Shown here: piece after piece, positions 1 to 6,601 of the stretch
Layout: every line of letters begins with the position of its first letter
How positions within the stretch are numbered: position 1 is the stretch's first letter
NCBI GenBank assembly: GCA_018056825.1
Contig: JAGPEW010000024.1
Location: 1-8,546 of the forward strand
DNA: 8,546 bases
Reading direction: 5' to 3'
From: Candidatus Sordicultor aquaticus
GTDB lineage: Bacteria > Atribacterota > Atribacteria > Atribacterales > Caldatribacteriaceae
The notes under the pieces: model-generated
Databases searched by the model: none
The model's input: only the letters and a program-made list of their open reading frames with translations
What the model was told of the DNA's origin: nothing
Translations under genes and position numbers: made by a program

Positions 1-1
1 C

Positions 2-439
2 TATAATCATACTAGGTCTCATCTGTTGCGAGCAGTATACGAAGGAGTGGCATTTTCTATTATGGATTGTTTTCGAGCTTTTTCCATATCTTTTGAAGAA
101 ATGAAACTTACTGGTGGAGGATCTAAGAGTCCTTTTTGGTGTCAACTAATTTCAGATGCTTTGGCTACCAGAGTAGTGGTACCCAAAACACAAGAATTAG
201 GAGCTTTGGGGGTAGCTTTGATAGCTGGAGTGGGGATTGGCATTTTCCCCAACTTGCCAGAAGCTCATAGAACTACTTTTCAAGTTGATCGGGTTTTTTA
301 TCCCGATTTAGTGTCTCATCGATTCTATCAGGAGAGATTTAAAATTTATCAGGATTTAAGAACTAAATTAGAAGACGTTTGGAGTTTGAATGATTACCAA
401 GTGGAAAAATTTAATCGGGGGATAAATAATGGTCGATAG
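2..439 (+). CDS. FGGY-family carbohydrate kinase, C-terminal part (pentulose kinase-like, 5' truncated by window edge)
   Basis: The reading frame is open from the first bases of the window, so the gene starts upstream; a TTG at 26 is internal, not the start. About 145 C-terminal residues of a roughly 500-residue family are visible. They match the second actin-like ATPase domain of FGGY kinases: HTRSHLLRAVYEGVAF at the edge, then the nucleotide-binding LTGGGSKSPFW, then ELGALGVALIAGVGIGIF. These enzymes phosphorylate a sugar or polyol with ATP in the cytoplasm. The motifs are closest in style to xylulokinase and relatives, but the substrate-determining N-terminal domain is outside the window, so no substrate is assigned. 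The stop lies 11 bases inside the following SorC-type regulator gene. That overlap suggests co-transcription and that the regulator senses a sugar phosphate from this pathway (inference). Confidence 0.9.
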   Translation, partial: YNHTRSHLLRAVYEGVAFSIMDCFRAFSISFEEMKLTGGGSKSPFWCQLISDALATRVVVPKTQELGALGVALIAGVGIGIFPNLPEAHRTTFQVDRVFYPDLVSHRFYQERFKIYQDLRTKLEDVWSLNDYQVEKFNRGINNGR

Positions 440-1382
440 TTATGATGAATACGAGCTGATGTGTGAAGTTGCTCGAATGTATTATGATGATGAGCTTACT
501 CAGGATAAAATTGGGGAGATATTGGGTCTTTCTCGGCAAAAAGTATGGAGGATTTTAAAAAGGGCTAAAGAAGAAGGCATTGTTCAAATTAGAGTGGAAG
601 GTTCTTCTCAAATTGACTCTGAATTAGAGAATACTATCCGAGAAAGTTTTGGCTTGAAAGAAGTGTGGATAGCTCGAGTTTTTACCTCAGAAGAAAAATT
701 GGTGGTGAAAAAGGTAGCTCAATTAGCCGCTTCTTATCTCAAGAAAAAAGTTGAACCTTATCTTTCTTTAGGAGTAGCGTATGGTCGGACCTTGTTTGAA
801 ATGACTAATTTTTTACCAGATAATCCGGTTATGGGATTACGAGTTATCCAGATTATGGGAGGATATGGCAAATTAAAGGGAGATATAATGGCAGTTGAGT
901 TAGCTCGAAGGATTGCCCAAGCTTTTCATGGAGATGTGGTTTATCTTTTGGCTCCTGCTTTTGCTCAGGATCCCAAAGCCAAAGAGGCTATTGAAAACGA
1001 AGAGAAGATAAAACTGGTTATGGATTTAGCTAAGAAAGTAGATATGGCTTTAGTAGGGATTGGTGGTGTCTCCCCGATTTCGACTCTTATGGATACAGGA
1101 GAAATTTATCCCCAGGAAAGGGAAGAGCTTCTACAAAAAGGAGCGGTGGGCAATATTTGCGGTAATTTTTATGATATTGAAGGTAATCAGGTAAATAACT
1201 CAGCTGATAAAAGGAGGATTTCCATTGCCTTGGAAGATTTAAAAAAGATACCTTTGGTTGTCGGGGTAGCTGGAGGAAAAAGTAAAGCGGAGCCTATTTT
1301 AGGAGCGCTGAGGGGTAAATTAGTTAATGTACTAATAACCGATGAATTAACTGCTCAAAGTTTAGTGGAAGATTTAAAGTAG
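429..1382 (+). CDS. SorC-family sugar-binding transcriptional regulator
   Basis: A 317-residue protein, the usual length for the SorC/DeoR-like family. An N-terminal helix-turn-helix occupies about residues 23-54 (LTQDKIGEILGLSRQKVWRI), where the ordered helices should read DNA. The rest, about 60-317, is the sugar-binding domain related to sugar-phosphate isomerases, with GVAYGRTL at 115-122, a VGIGGVSP segment near 210-220, VGNICGNFYD near 240, and the C-terminal VAGGKSKAEPILGALRGK followed by VLITDE. Family members are usually oligomeric and change DNA binding when a phosphorylated sugar binds. The ATG at 429 has GGGGGA at 417-422, six bases upstream, and overlaps the kinase gene by 11 bases, which fits translational coupling. 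The likely target is its own sugar operon, whose promoter is outside the window. Whether it activates or represses, and its effector, cannot be read from the sequence. No convincing terminator follows. Confidence 0.93.
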   Translation: MVDSYDEYELMCEVARMYYDDELTQDKIGEILGLSRQKVWRILKRAKEEGIVQIRVEGSSQIDSELENTIRESFGLKEVWIARVFTSEEKLVVKKVAQLAASYLKKKVEPYLSLGVAYGRTLFEMTNFLPDNPVMGLRVIQIMGGYGKLKGDIMAVELARRIAQAFHGDVVYLLAPAFAQDPKAKEAIENEEKIKLVMDLAKKVDMALVGIGGVSPISTLMDTGEIYPQEREELLQKGAVGNICGNFYDIEGNQVNNSADKRRISIALEDLKKIPLVVGVAGGKSKAEPILGALRGKLVNVLITDELTAQSLVEDLK

Positions 1383-1390
1383 ATAAGATT

Positions 1391-1489
1391 ATAGCATCCC
1401 ACAAAATCTTTTAAACTGTTAAAGCTTTGAAAGCAAATTAAATCGTAGTCAAAAAACTCAAGATTGTTATGTGCTGAGGGATACTATAA
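1391..1489. repeat. Imperfect inverted repeat pair downstream of the SorC-type gene
   Basis: ATAGCATCCC at 1391-1400 is mirrored by GGGATACTAT at 1480-1489, with nine of ten bases complementary and 79 bases between the arms. The right arm overlaps the proposed left end of the decayed insertion sequence, so the pair may be another trace of that element or of a nested one. The arms are short and could be chance in A+T-rich DNA. Between them, from 1401 to 1479, I see no gene or other recognisable signal. Confidence 0.25.
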
Positions 1490-1718
1490 ATTCTCTATAA
1501 CATTTCCATCTGCAGAGATTAAACTCTTTTTCCTCTACTCCAAGTATGGAGAATCTCTCTGGTTCTATCTTTTCCATGCTTATAGAGTTTTACTGATCCA
1601 CAGTAGGGACATATTTCTTCTCTCTTTTTTAGAGAAGCTTTAACTACTAACTTTTCTCCCGGTCTTTGCCACATACTTCTTTTTAGATATTTTTCCCACA
1701 CAATTTATCATAGAGCCC
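1476..1718 (-). mobile_element. Decayed, internally deleted insertion sequence, ISL3-like (tentative)
   Basis: Read on the - strand, the right boundary at 1718 begins GGGCTCTATGATAAATTGTG, which has the GG-x-TCT look I associate with ISL3-family terminal repeats. It sits just before a transposase-like N-terminal fragment. On the + strand the sequence from 1476 (GAGGGATACTATAAATTCTC) matches it at 12 of 20 positions, including an ATAAATT run, so it may be the opposite, diverged end. The enclosed 243 bases are far too short for a full element (normally over 1 kb), so most of the transposase is gone. I see no matching 8-base target duplication on the flanks. The assignment rests on the transposase fragment and end style; the left boundary is the weaker of the two. 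Confidence 0.4.
1519..1701 (-). pseudogene. Transposase N-terminal fragment (zinc-finger part, ISL3-like)
   Basis: A 60-residue frame from a GTG at 1701 to a stop at 1519. It contains one CxxC zinc-knuckle (CPYCG, Cys31 and Cys34), then KLYKHGKDR and HTWSRGKRV. This resembles the N-terminal zinc finger of ISL3-type transposases, where a stretch like GKRV runs on into a second cysteine pair. Here the frame stops right after GKRV, so the second cysteine pair, the DNA-binding domain and the whole catalytic domain are missing. No good ribosome binding site precedes the GTG, which lies about 18 bases inside the presumed element end. It is best read as a dead remnant. A small unrelated zinc-ribbon protein is possible but less likely. 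Confidence 0.5.
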
Positions 1719-1726
1719 TCCCCCTA

Positions 1727-1755
1727 TTGACGAAATGGAAAAATGGTGGTATATT
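1727..1755 (+). promoter_or_regulatory. Sigma-70/SigA-type promoter of the structured RNA
   Basis: A -35 box TTGACG at 1727-1732 (five of six consensus bases) is followed by a 17-base spacer and a -10 box TATATT at 1750-1755 (five of six). The predicted start, about seven bases after the -10 box, falls at 1762. That is exactly the first base of the 14-bp helix that closes the downstream RNA, and this coincidence supports both calls. The -35 box lies only nine bases beyond the decayed insertion sequence end at 1718. Confidence 0.75.
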
Positions 1756-1761
1756 ATTATT

Positions 1762-1920
1762 GCCATCGGTTCTGAGGAGTTAAGCCGGAGGATGGAAAAA
1801 AGAGCTTCTTGTTTGAAAGATTAGAAGCTCAAAGCTTTAAGGTGGAAGTCCATCCTGAAGTTTCTCACTCAAAAGGTGAGAAAGAGAAGGCTAAGGTTTG
1901 TCAGAACCGATGGCTTTTTT
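1762..1920 (+). ncRNA. Structured small RNA of unknown family, about 159 nt
   Basis: No plausible protein is encoded here, but the sequence folds by eye into a nested structure. P1 is a perfect 14-bp helix pairing GCCATCGGTTCTGA (1762-1775) with 1901-1914. P2 pairs TTA-A-GCC (1780-1786, one bulged A) with GGCTAA (1889-1894). P3 pairs AGGATGGA (1789-1796) with TCCATCCT (1849-1856). P3a is an 8-bp hairpin, 1802-1809 with 1823-1830, and a 13-nt loop. P4 is an 8-bp hairpin, 1861-1868 with 1876-1883, and a 7-nt loop. P3 and P4 branch from P2, making a three-way junction. Six T residues follow P1 directly, and a good promoter places the start at 1762. A long closing helix around an open middle with a side hairpin recalls 6S RNA, but I cannot confirm that. 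I do not see the conserved SRP RNA apical motif, RNase P or tmRNA signatures, or a riboswitch core I know. Confidence 0.7.
1901..1920 (+). terminator. Intrinsic terminator formed by the closing helix of the small RNA
   Basis: The 3' arm of the 14-bp closing helix (1901-1914, ending GATGGC) is followed at once by six T residues at 1915-1920, the layout of a Rho-independent terminator. The 5' arm lies about 125 bases upstream, so the hairpin is the closing stem of the whole RNA, not a local one. A weak local alternative, GGTT at 1895-1898 with AACC at 1905-1908, competes with it. Termination may be incomplete, in which case some transcripts would read into rpsO. Confidence 0.6.
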
Positions 1921-1949
1921 ATTCGGCCTTGTGATTATTCAGGTTTCTA

Positions 1950-1982
1950 CCTTTCCTTCTAAAGAGATTCACTCTTTAAAGG
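1950..1982 (+). other. Short A+T-rich hairpin upstream of the rpsO promoter
   Basis: TAAAGAG at 1960-1966 pairs with CTCTTTA at 1972-1978 around a five-base loop. An outer CCTT/AAGG helix (1950-1953 with 1979-1982) can stack across a six-base bulge. There is no U-tract after it, so it is not an ordinary terminator. It lies just before the proposed rpsO promoter and may be an operator-like dyad or a structure in read-through transcripts. No function can be assigned. Confidence 0.3.
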
Positions 1983-1996
1983 GTTGGTAATTTATA

Positions 1997-2025
1997 TTTA
2001 CAGTGTGGTTAGGGTGTGGTAAACT
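1997..2025 (+). promoter_or_regulatory. Probable sigma-70/SigA-type promoter of rpsO
   Basis: TTTACA at 1997-2002 (five of six -35 bases) is separated by 17 bases from TAAACT at 2020-2025 (four of six -10 bases). The -10 box is preceded by TGG, giving an extended -10 TG at 2017-2018 that would compensate for it. The predicted start near 2032 leaves a leader of about 27 bases carrying the rpsO ribosome binding site GGAGGTG at 2044-2050. This is the only promoter I see that could drive the rpsO-to-rimO run. Confidence 0.55.
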
Positions 2026-2058
2026 ACTAAATGAGTATAAATGGGAGGTGTAAAATAG

Positions 2059-2328
2059 TTGGCTTTAACTAAAGATAGAAAAAAAGAACTTATAGAACAG
2101 TTTAAAATTCACGAAACAGATACTGGCTCTCCTGAAGTGCAGATTGCCATACTTACTGAGAGAATTAAAGACCTCACGGAACATTTGAAGACTCATTCTA
2201 AAGATTTTCATTCTCGGAGAGGTCTCTTTTTGATGGTAGGGCAGAGACGGAGACTGCTAAATTATCTTAAGAATTATCATGTAGACCGTTATTATGCTGT
2301 TGTAGAAAAATTAGGATTGAGAAAATAG
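2059..2328 (+). CDS. rpsO: 30S ribosomal protein S15
   Basis: An 89-residue protein, the standard length for S15, a primary 16S rRNA-binding protein that nucleates the central platform of the small subunit. The conserved core is intact: HETDTGSPEVQIAILTERI at 18-36, then the rRNA-contacting region with His42, Asp49 and HSRRGL at 51-56, then GQRRRLLNYL and the C-terminal KLGLRK. It begins with TTG at 2059, giving the usual MALTKDRK start, with GGAGGTG at 2044-2050 as ribosome binding site. pnp follows after seven bases, the widespread rpsO-pnp arrangement. S15 often represses its own mRNA by binding a leader structure. The leader here is only about 27 bases if the promoter at 1997-2025 is right, leaving little room for such a fold unless longer read-through transcripts exist. 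Confidence 0.98.
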   Translation: MALTKDRKKELIEQFKIHETDTGSPEVQIAILTERIKDLTEHLKTHSKDFHSRRGLFLMVGQRRRLLNYLKNYHVDRYYAVVEKLGLRK

Positions 2329-2347
2329 AAGGAGGTTGTTTAGTATA
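2329..2347 (+). promoter_or_regulatory. pnp ribosome binding site, pointing to an ATA start
   Basis: A near-perfect Shine-Dalgarno, AAGGAGGT, occupies 2329-2336. The nearest conventional start codon, TTG at 2336-2338, overlaps its last base, leaving no spacing for initiation. An in-frame ATA at 2345-2347 lies nine bases after GGAGG. It would begin the protein with ITKQFEISFGK (Met if it initiates), which fits the usual PNPase N-terminus of one to a few residues before a KxFE-like motif. Confidence 0.55.
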
Positions 2348-4480
2348 ACGAAGCAATTTGAAATTAGTTTTGGTAAAGAGAGTTTGTTGATAGAAACAGG
2401 AAAATTGGCTAAGCAAGCTGGAGGAGCAGTGACGGTAAGATACGGAGATACTGTGGTATTGGTAACTGCTACTGCGACTGAAGAGCCTAAAGAGGACGTT
2501 GATTTTACGCCACTTTTGGTAGAATTTGAGGAACGTTTTTATGCTGCGGGTAAAATCCCGGGAGGATTTATTAAAAGAGAAGGGAGACCAGGACAGGGAG
2601 CTATTTTGAGTGCTCGTTTAGTAGACCGCTCTATCAGGCCTCTTTTTCCTGAGCTTTTCCGCAACGATATCCAGGTGGTGGTTACTGTTCTTTCGGTGGA
2701 CGAAACCCATCCTCCTGATACTATATCCATTTTAGGTGCTTCCTTAGCTTTAGGGATTTCAGATGTTCCCTTTGATGGTCCCTTAGCTGCCTGTCGTATG
2801 GGTTTGGTGGGAGACGAGCTGGTGGTTAATCCCAACTTAGAAGAGTTATCTTCCAGTAAGTTGGATATGATAATAGCTGGTTCCCCGGAGGGAATTACTA
2901 TGATTGAAGCCGGGGCACAAGAAGTGCAAGAAGCACAGGTAGCTCAAGCTATGATGCTTGGCTATCAAGAAATAGCTAAAGTAATTAAAGCCCAGGAAGA
3001 TATCATTTCTCAAATAGGAAAAACTAAAAGAGAAATAATTATTCCTCCCTGTTTTAATGACTTTTCTTCTTGGCTGGAGGACAATTACCGTGTTTCCGTT
3101 CGAGAGGTAATCACTATCCCGGAGAAAACTGAACGAGAAAAAGAAGTAGGGCTCCTCATGAAAAAAGCTCAGGAAGAGGCAGCAGAAAAGTTTGAAAACG
3201 TGTCTCTTTTTACTGTAGCTTGGGAACGCATCATGAGAGAAGAAATTAAAGAGTTGATTTTAAAAAGTGAGAAAAGGCAAGATGGCCGAACTCCTAAGGA
3301 AATAAGACCTATAAGCTGTGAAGTAGGATTTCTACCCCGTACTCATGGTTCTAGTCTTTTTACTCGAGGTCAAACTCAAGCTCTAGTTATTACTACTTTA
3401 GGTTCTTCTAGTGAAGAACAAAAAGTAGATGCTCTTCAAGAGGAAGAAGCCAAAAGATTCATGTTGCACTATAATTTTCCCCCTTATAGCACGGGAGAAG
3501 TTCGTCCTATGCGGGGTCCGGGAAGAAGAGAAATTGGACATGGAGCTTTAGCTGAAAGAGCTCTGGAGTGTTTTATTCCTCCTGAAGAGGAGTTCCCTTA
3601 CACCATAAGGGTGGTATCAGAGATTTTAGAATCTAACGGTTCCTCTTCTATGGCTACGGTTTGTGGAGGAAGCTTATCCCTTATGGATGCAGGAGTTCCC
3701 GTTCGCTCTGCTTGTGCTGGTTTATCCATTGGTCTAGTTAGATCGGATGAAAAATATCTTCTCTTGCGAGATATATTGGGCTCAGAAGACCATTATGGAG
3801 AAATGGATTTTAAGGTAGCAGGAAGTAAAAATGGGATAACTGCTATTCAGCTGGATGTAAAAAATAGAGGATTGAGCTGGGAAATACTAGGACAAGCTCT
3901 ACAAGAAGCTAAAGAAGGCCGGTTATATATTTTGGATATTATGAATGGGGTGCTGGACCGTCCCCGAAGTTCTGTATCTCCTTATGCTCCTCGAATAGAC
4001 ATCTTGGATATTAACCCTGACCGTATTGGTGCTTTAATTGGTCCGGGAGGAAAAGTGATCAAGAAAATTGTGGAAGAATCAGGAGCTACTATTGATATTA
4101 AAGATGAAGGTAAAGTGATAGTTTTCTCTCGTACTGAGGAAGGTAGAAATAAAGCCATCAACATGATTAAGAGCATTGTTCAAGACGTAGAAGTCGGTCA
4201 AGTGTATCTGGGTCGAGTTACCCGAGTAACTGATTTTGGGGCTTTCGTGGAGATATTTCCAGGAAGAGAGGGTTTATGTCATATTTCTCAATTTTCCTCG
4301 GAGAGAGGAAAAAAAGTAGAAGACTTTGTTAAAGTAGGAGATGACATACTGGTTAAAGTTACGGGAATAGACTCTATGGGACGTATTGCCCTTAGCCATA
4401 AAGAAGCAATGGGAGAAAGTGATAATTCAAGTAAAAATAATCGGAGTAGAGAGTCGAGGCCTCGGTCCAGAGAAAGGTAA
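2336..4480 (+). CDS. pnp: Polynucleotide phosphorylase (polyribonucleotide nucleotidyltransferase)
   Basis: A 714-residue protein of full family length. PNPase degrades RNA 3' to 5' with phosphate, releasing nucleoside diphosphates, and can run in reverse; it works as a ring trimer in the cytoplasm. Domains in order: first RNase PH domain (about 10-145, with GKLAKQAGGAVTVRYGDTVV), helical linker (about 240-320), second RNase PH domain with FTRGQTQAL at 342-350 and the catalytic aspartates Asp485 and Asp491 in EDHYGEMDF, KH domain with GPGGKV at 569-574, S1 domain from about 621, and an Arg/Ser-rich tail after about 692. All expected active-site elements are present. The listed start is the first TTG in frame, but it overlaps the Shine-Dalgarno; ATA at 2345 is the more likely start and would remove three residues. 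It is seven bases after rpsO and eight before the first possible ftsK start. Confidence 0.98.
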   Translation: MFSITKQFEISFGKESLLIETGKLAKQAGGAVTVRYGDTVVLVTATATEEPKEDVDFTPLLVEFEERFYAAGKIPGGFIKREGRPGQGAILSARLVDRSIRPLFPELFRNDIQVVVTVLSVDETHPPDTISILGASLALGISDVPFDGPLAACRMGLVGDELVVNPNLEELSSSKLDMIIAGSPEGITMIEAGAQEVQEAQVAQAMMLGYQEIAKVIKAQEDIISQIGKTKREIIIPPCFNDFSSWLEDNYRVSVREVITIPEKTEREKEVGLLMKKAQEEAAEKFENVSLFTVAWERIMREEIKELILKSEKRQDGRTPKEIRPISCEVGFLPRTHGSSLFTRGQTQALVITTLGSSSEEQKVDALQEEEAKRFMLHYNFPPYSTGEVRPMRGPGRREIGHGALAERALECFIPPEEEFPYTIRVVSEILESNGSSSMATVCGGSLSLMDAGVPVRSACAGLSIGLVRSDEKYLLLRDILGSEDHYGEMDFKVAGSKNGITAIQLDVKNRGLSWEILGQALQEAKEGRLYILDIMNGVLDRPRSSVSPYAPRIDILDINPDRIGALIGPGGKVIKKIVEESGATIDIKDEGKVIVFSRTEEGRNKAINMIKSIVQDVEVGQVYLGRVTRVTDFGAFVEIFPGREGLCHISQFSSERGKKVEDFVKVGDDILVKVTGIDSMGRIALSHKEAMGESDNSSKNNRSRESRPRSRER

Positions 4481-4503
4481 ACATCCCTTTGGAGTTAGGC
4501 GAA

Positions 4504-6600
4504 GTGAATAAGAAAGTTTTAGCAGTTTGCTTCCTGAGTTTTTTTGCCATATATAGCTTGCTTATTGTTTTTTCTTTTGATGTAGGAAAATTAGGGGAGT
4601 TAATTGGATTCTACCTTTTCCGTATTTTGGGTGTAGGAGCTTATATCTTGCCCTTTTTTTTGGGTTATCTAGCCTACGAGGTTTATCATTTTCAACCCCC
4701 TCGGAAGTTTCGGATTCTGGGCCGGATAATTAGCTTTTCCCTATGGATAGTTATTTTCCTCACCTTAAGCCAGCGAGCAGCAGAAAAAGTGGGATTTTCT
4801 TTTCCTGATGGTGCTTTTTCTGGGATAGTAGGAGTTTTTATCTATCATCATTTGGTTTATTATCTTGGGGAGACTGGCAGCCTTCTCACGCTCTTTTTTG
4901 TAGCTTTTTTAGCTGTCTATTTGGGAGGAGAGGGAAAACTCCTTCGCCAGCTTTCTCAGGGCTGGCGCTTCCTAAACAGGAAAGCAGGGGAGCTCTTTTT
5001 CAGTAAAAAAGAGATACCAGAGAGGGAGGCTCCTCCGTTAAAAGTTTCTCCCCGAGTAAAAAAAAGAGAGAGAAAAGAAACTACTTCTTCTTACTCAGAA
5101 GAAGTTTTAGATGAGATTTTTGCTCCTTTAGAATTAGCGACTACACCAGAAAATCAAAATAAAGCAAAAGTTTCTTCTCCTAAGAAAGGGAAGAAAAAAA
5201 ACACTACCTGGGTACTTCCTTCTCCTCAGCTTTTAAAAGTCTATCCTTCTCGAGGGGGAGAGAAAACTAAAAAAGAAATAATGGAAGAAATAGATAAATT
5301 GGAGCAGACTTTGGCTGAGTTTAATGTGCTGGGGAAAGTGATAGACGTACAGGTAGGTCCCACCATAACTCGTTTTGAGTTTCAACCTGCTCCGGGAATT
5401 AAAGTGCAAAAGATTACCAGTCTTTCTAACGATTTAGCTCTGGCTTTCGCCGTTGCAGCAGTGAGAATTGAAGCGCCTATTCCTGGAAGGTCGGCGGTAG
5501 GGATTGAAGTTCCCAATCGTCATAAAGAGATTGTTTCCTTGCGAGATTTGATTGAAAGTGAAGAATTTCAAAAGAGCGAGTCTCCTTTGACCATTGCCTT
5601 AGGTAGAGATGTGAGTGGTAAACCTTTGGTTTGGGATTTAAGAGAGGCACCACATCTTTTAATCGCCGGAGCTACCGGTTCAGGAAAAAGCGTGTGCATA
5701 AACTCCATTTTGACCAGCTTTCTCTATCGGACTACTCCTAACGATTTGAGGATTGGGCTTGTAGACCCCAAAAGAGTGGAGCTTTCTCTCTATTCTGGTC
5801 TTCCACACCTTTGTGCTCCAGTGATTTCTGATACTCGATGGGTGGTGAGATTTCTTAAATGGCTGTGTCGGGAGATGGATAACCGCTATGAAATGCTTTC
5901 TGAGATTTCGGCTCGCAATATAGAAGAATATAACCAGATGGTATTAGAAGAAGAAAAACTCCCCTATGTAGTTATAGTTATAGATGAGTTAGCCGATTTG
6001 ATGATGACTGCTCCTTCGGAAGTAGAAAGCTCTCTGTGTCGGATAGCACAGATAGCTCGGGCGGTGGGAATGCATCTTGTGGTAGCTACTCAGAGGCCTT
6101 CAGTAGATGTTATTACCGGTTTAATTAAAGCTAACTTTCCTTCTCGCTTGGCTTTTGCTGTTTCTTCTCAGGTGGATTCTCGTACTATTTTAGATAGTCC
6201 GGGAGCAGAAAAACTCTTAGGTAATGGAGACCTGCTTTTTGCTCCTTTAGGGGCGGGGAAACCCATCCGAGGGCAAGGAGCTTTGGTTACTACTTCAGAA
6301 ACTAAAAAATTGGTAGAGTATTGGCTTTCTCAAAAAGGAGAGATTTATTATCCTTTAGAATATGTTCCTCGAGAAGAAAGAGGAGAGGGGGAAGGAGAGG
6401 AAGAAGACGAGCTTTATCAGGAAGCAGTTAGAGTGGTGATAGAAAGTGGCAAAGCCTCTACTTCTCTTTTGCAGAGAAGGTTGAGAGTAGGTTTTAACCG
6501 AGCAGCTCGTCTGATTGAACAAATGGAAAGAGAAGGAATTGTTGGTCCTTATGAGGGAAGTAAACCTCGGAAAGTAATTACTCCCAAGGGAGAGGGATAA
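4504..6600 (+). CDS. ftsK: FtsK/SpoIIIE-family DNA translocase
   Basis: A membrane-anchored motor of 698 residues that pumps chromosomal DNA through the closing septum and helps resolve sister chromosomes. The N-terminus has about four hydrophobic segments (near 5-25, 30-60, 68-90 and 100-142), then a charged linker to about 250. The motor follows: an alpha/beta region with RFEFQPAPGIKVQKI and GRSAVGIEVPN, Walker A GATGSGKS at 389-396, Walker B VIVIDE with Asp494-Glu495, then ATQRPSVDVITGLIKANFP. A short acidic stretch (about 622-636) leads to the winged-helix gamma domain (about 635-692, LLQRRLRVGFNRAARLIEQM), which reads polar guide sequences. I chose GTG at 4504 because GGAG at 4491-4494 sits nine bases before it. 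TTG at 4489 is an in-frame alternative, with weaker AAAGG spaced 11 bases. FtsK and SpoIIIE cannot be separated by sequence alone. Confidence 0.97.
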   Translation: MNKKVLAVCFLSFFAIYSLLIVFSFDVGKLGELIGFYLFRILGVGAYILPFFLGYLAYEVYHFQPPRKFRILGRIISFSLWIVIFLTLSQRAAEKVGFSFPDGAFSGIVGVFIYHHLVYYLGETGSLLTLFFVAFLAVYLGGEGKLLRQLSQGWRFLNRKAGELFFSKKEIPEREAPPLKVSPRVKKRERKETTSSYSEEVLDEIFAPLELATTPENQNKAKVSSPKKGKKKNTTWVLPSPQLLKVYPSRGGEKTKKEIMEEIDKLEQTLAEFNVLGKVIDVQVGPTITRFEFQPAPGIKVQKITSLSNDLALAFAVAAVRIEAPIPGRSAVGIEVPNRHKEIVSLRDLIESEEFQKSESPLTIALGRDVSGKPLVWDLREAPHLLIAGATGSGKSVCINSILTSFLYRTTPNDLRIGLVDPKRVELSLYSGLPHLCAPVISDTRWVVRFLKWLCREMDNRYEMLSEISARNIEEYNQMVLEEEKLPYVVIVIDELADLMMTAPSEVESSLCRIAQIARAVGMHLVVATQRPSVDVITGLIKANFPSRLAFAVSSQVDSRTILDSPGAEKLLGNGDLLFAPLGAGKPIRGQGALVTTSETKKLVEYWLSQKGEIYYPLEYVPREERGEGEGEEEDELYQEAVRVVIESGKASTSLLQRRLRVGFNRAARLIEQMEREGIVGPYEGSKPRKVITPKGEG

Positions 6601-6601
6601 A

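Noticed and set aside
1385..1412. AAGATT/AATCTT followed by T residues as a terminator after the SorC-type gene
   Set aside because: Only six base pairs with a single G-C pair, a 14-base loop and a four-T run; too weak to call.
2011..2020. AGGGTGTGGT as a T-box-like motif before rpsO
   Set aside because: It does not match the T-box consensus, there is no antiterminator/terminator pair, and it falls within the promoter region.
1383..2058. tRNA, rRNA, CRISPR array or toxin-antitoxin genes in the non-coding stretch
   Set aside because: I found no cloverleaf, no regularly spaced repeats and no credible small gene pair; the repeats present are inverted arms of the RNA and the decayed element.
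2539..2835. Open frame of 98 codons on the - strand inside pnp
   Set aside because: It lies opposite the conserved first RNase PH domain of pnp, resembles no protein, and is a shadow of the real gene.
3982..4176. Open frame of 64 codons on the - strand inside pnp
   Set aside because: It is opposite the KH-domain coding region, with no ribosome binding site or recognisable motif.
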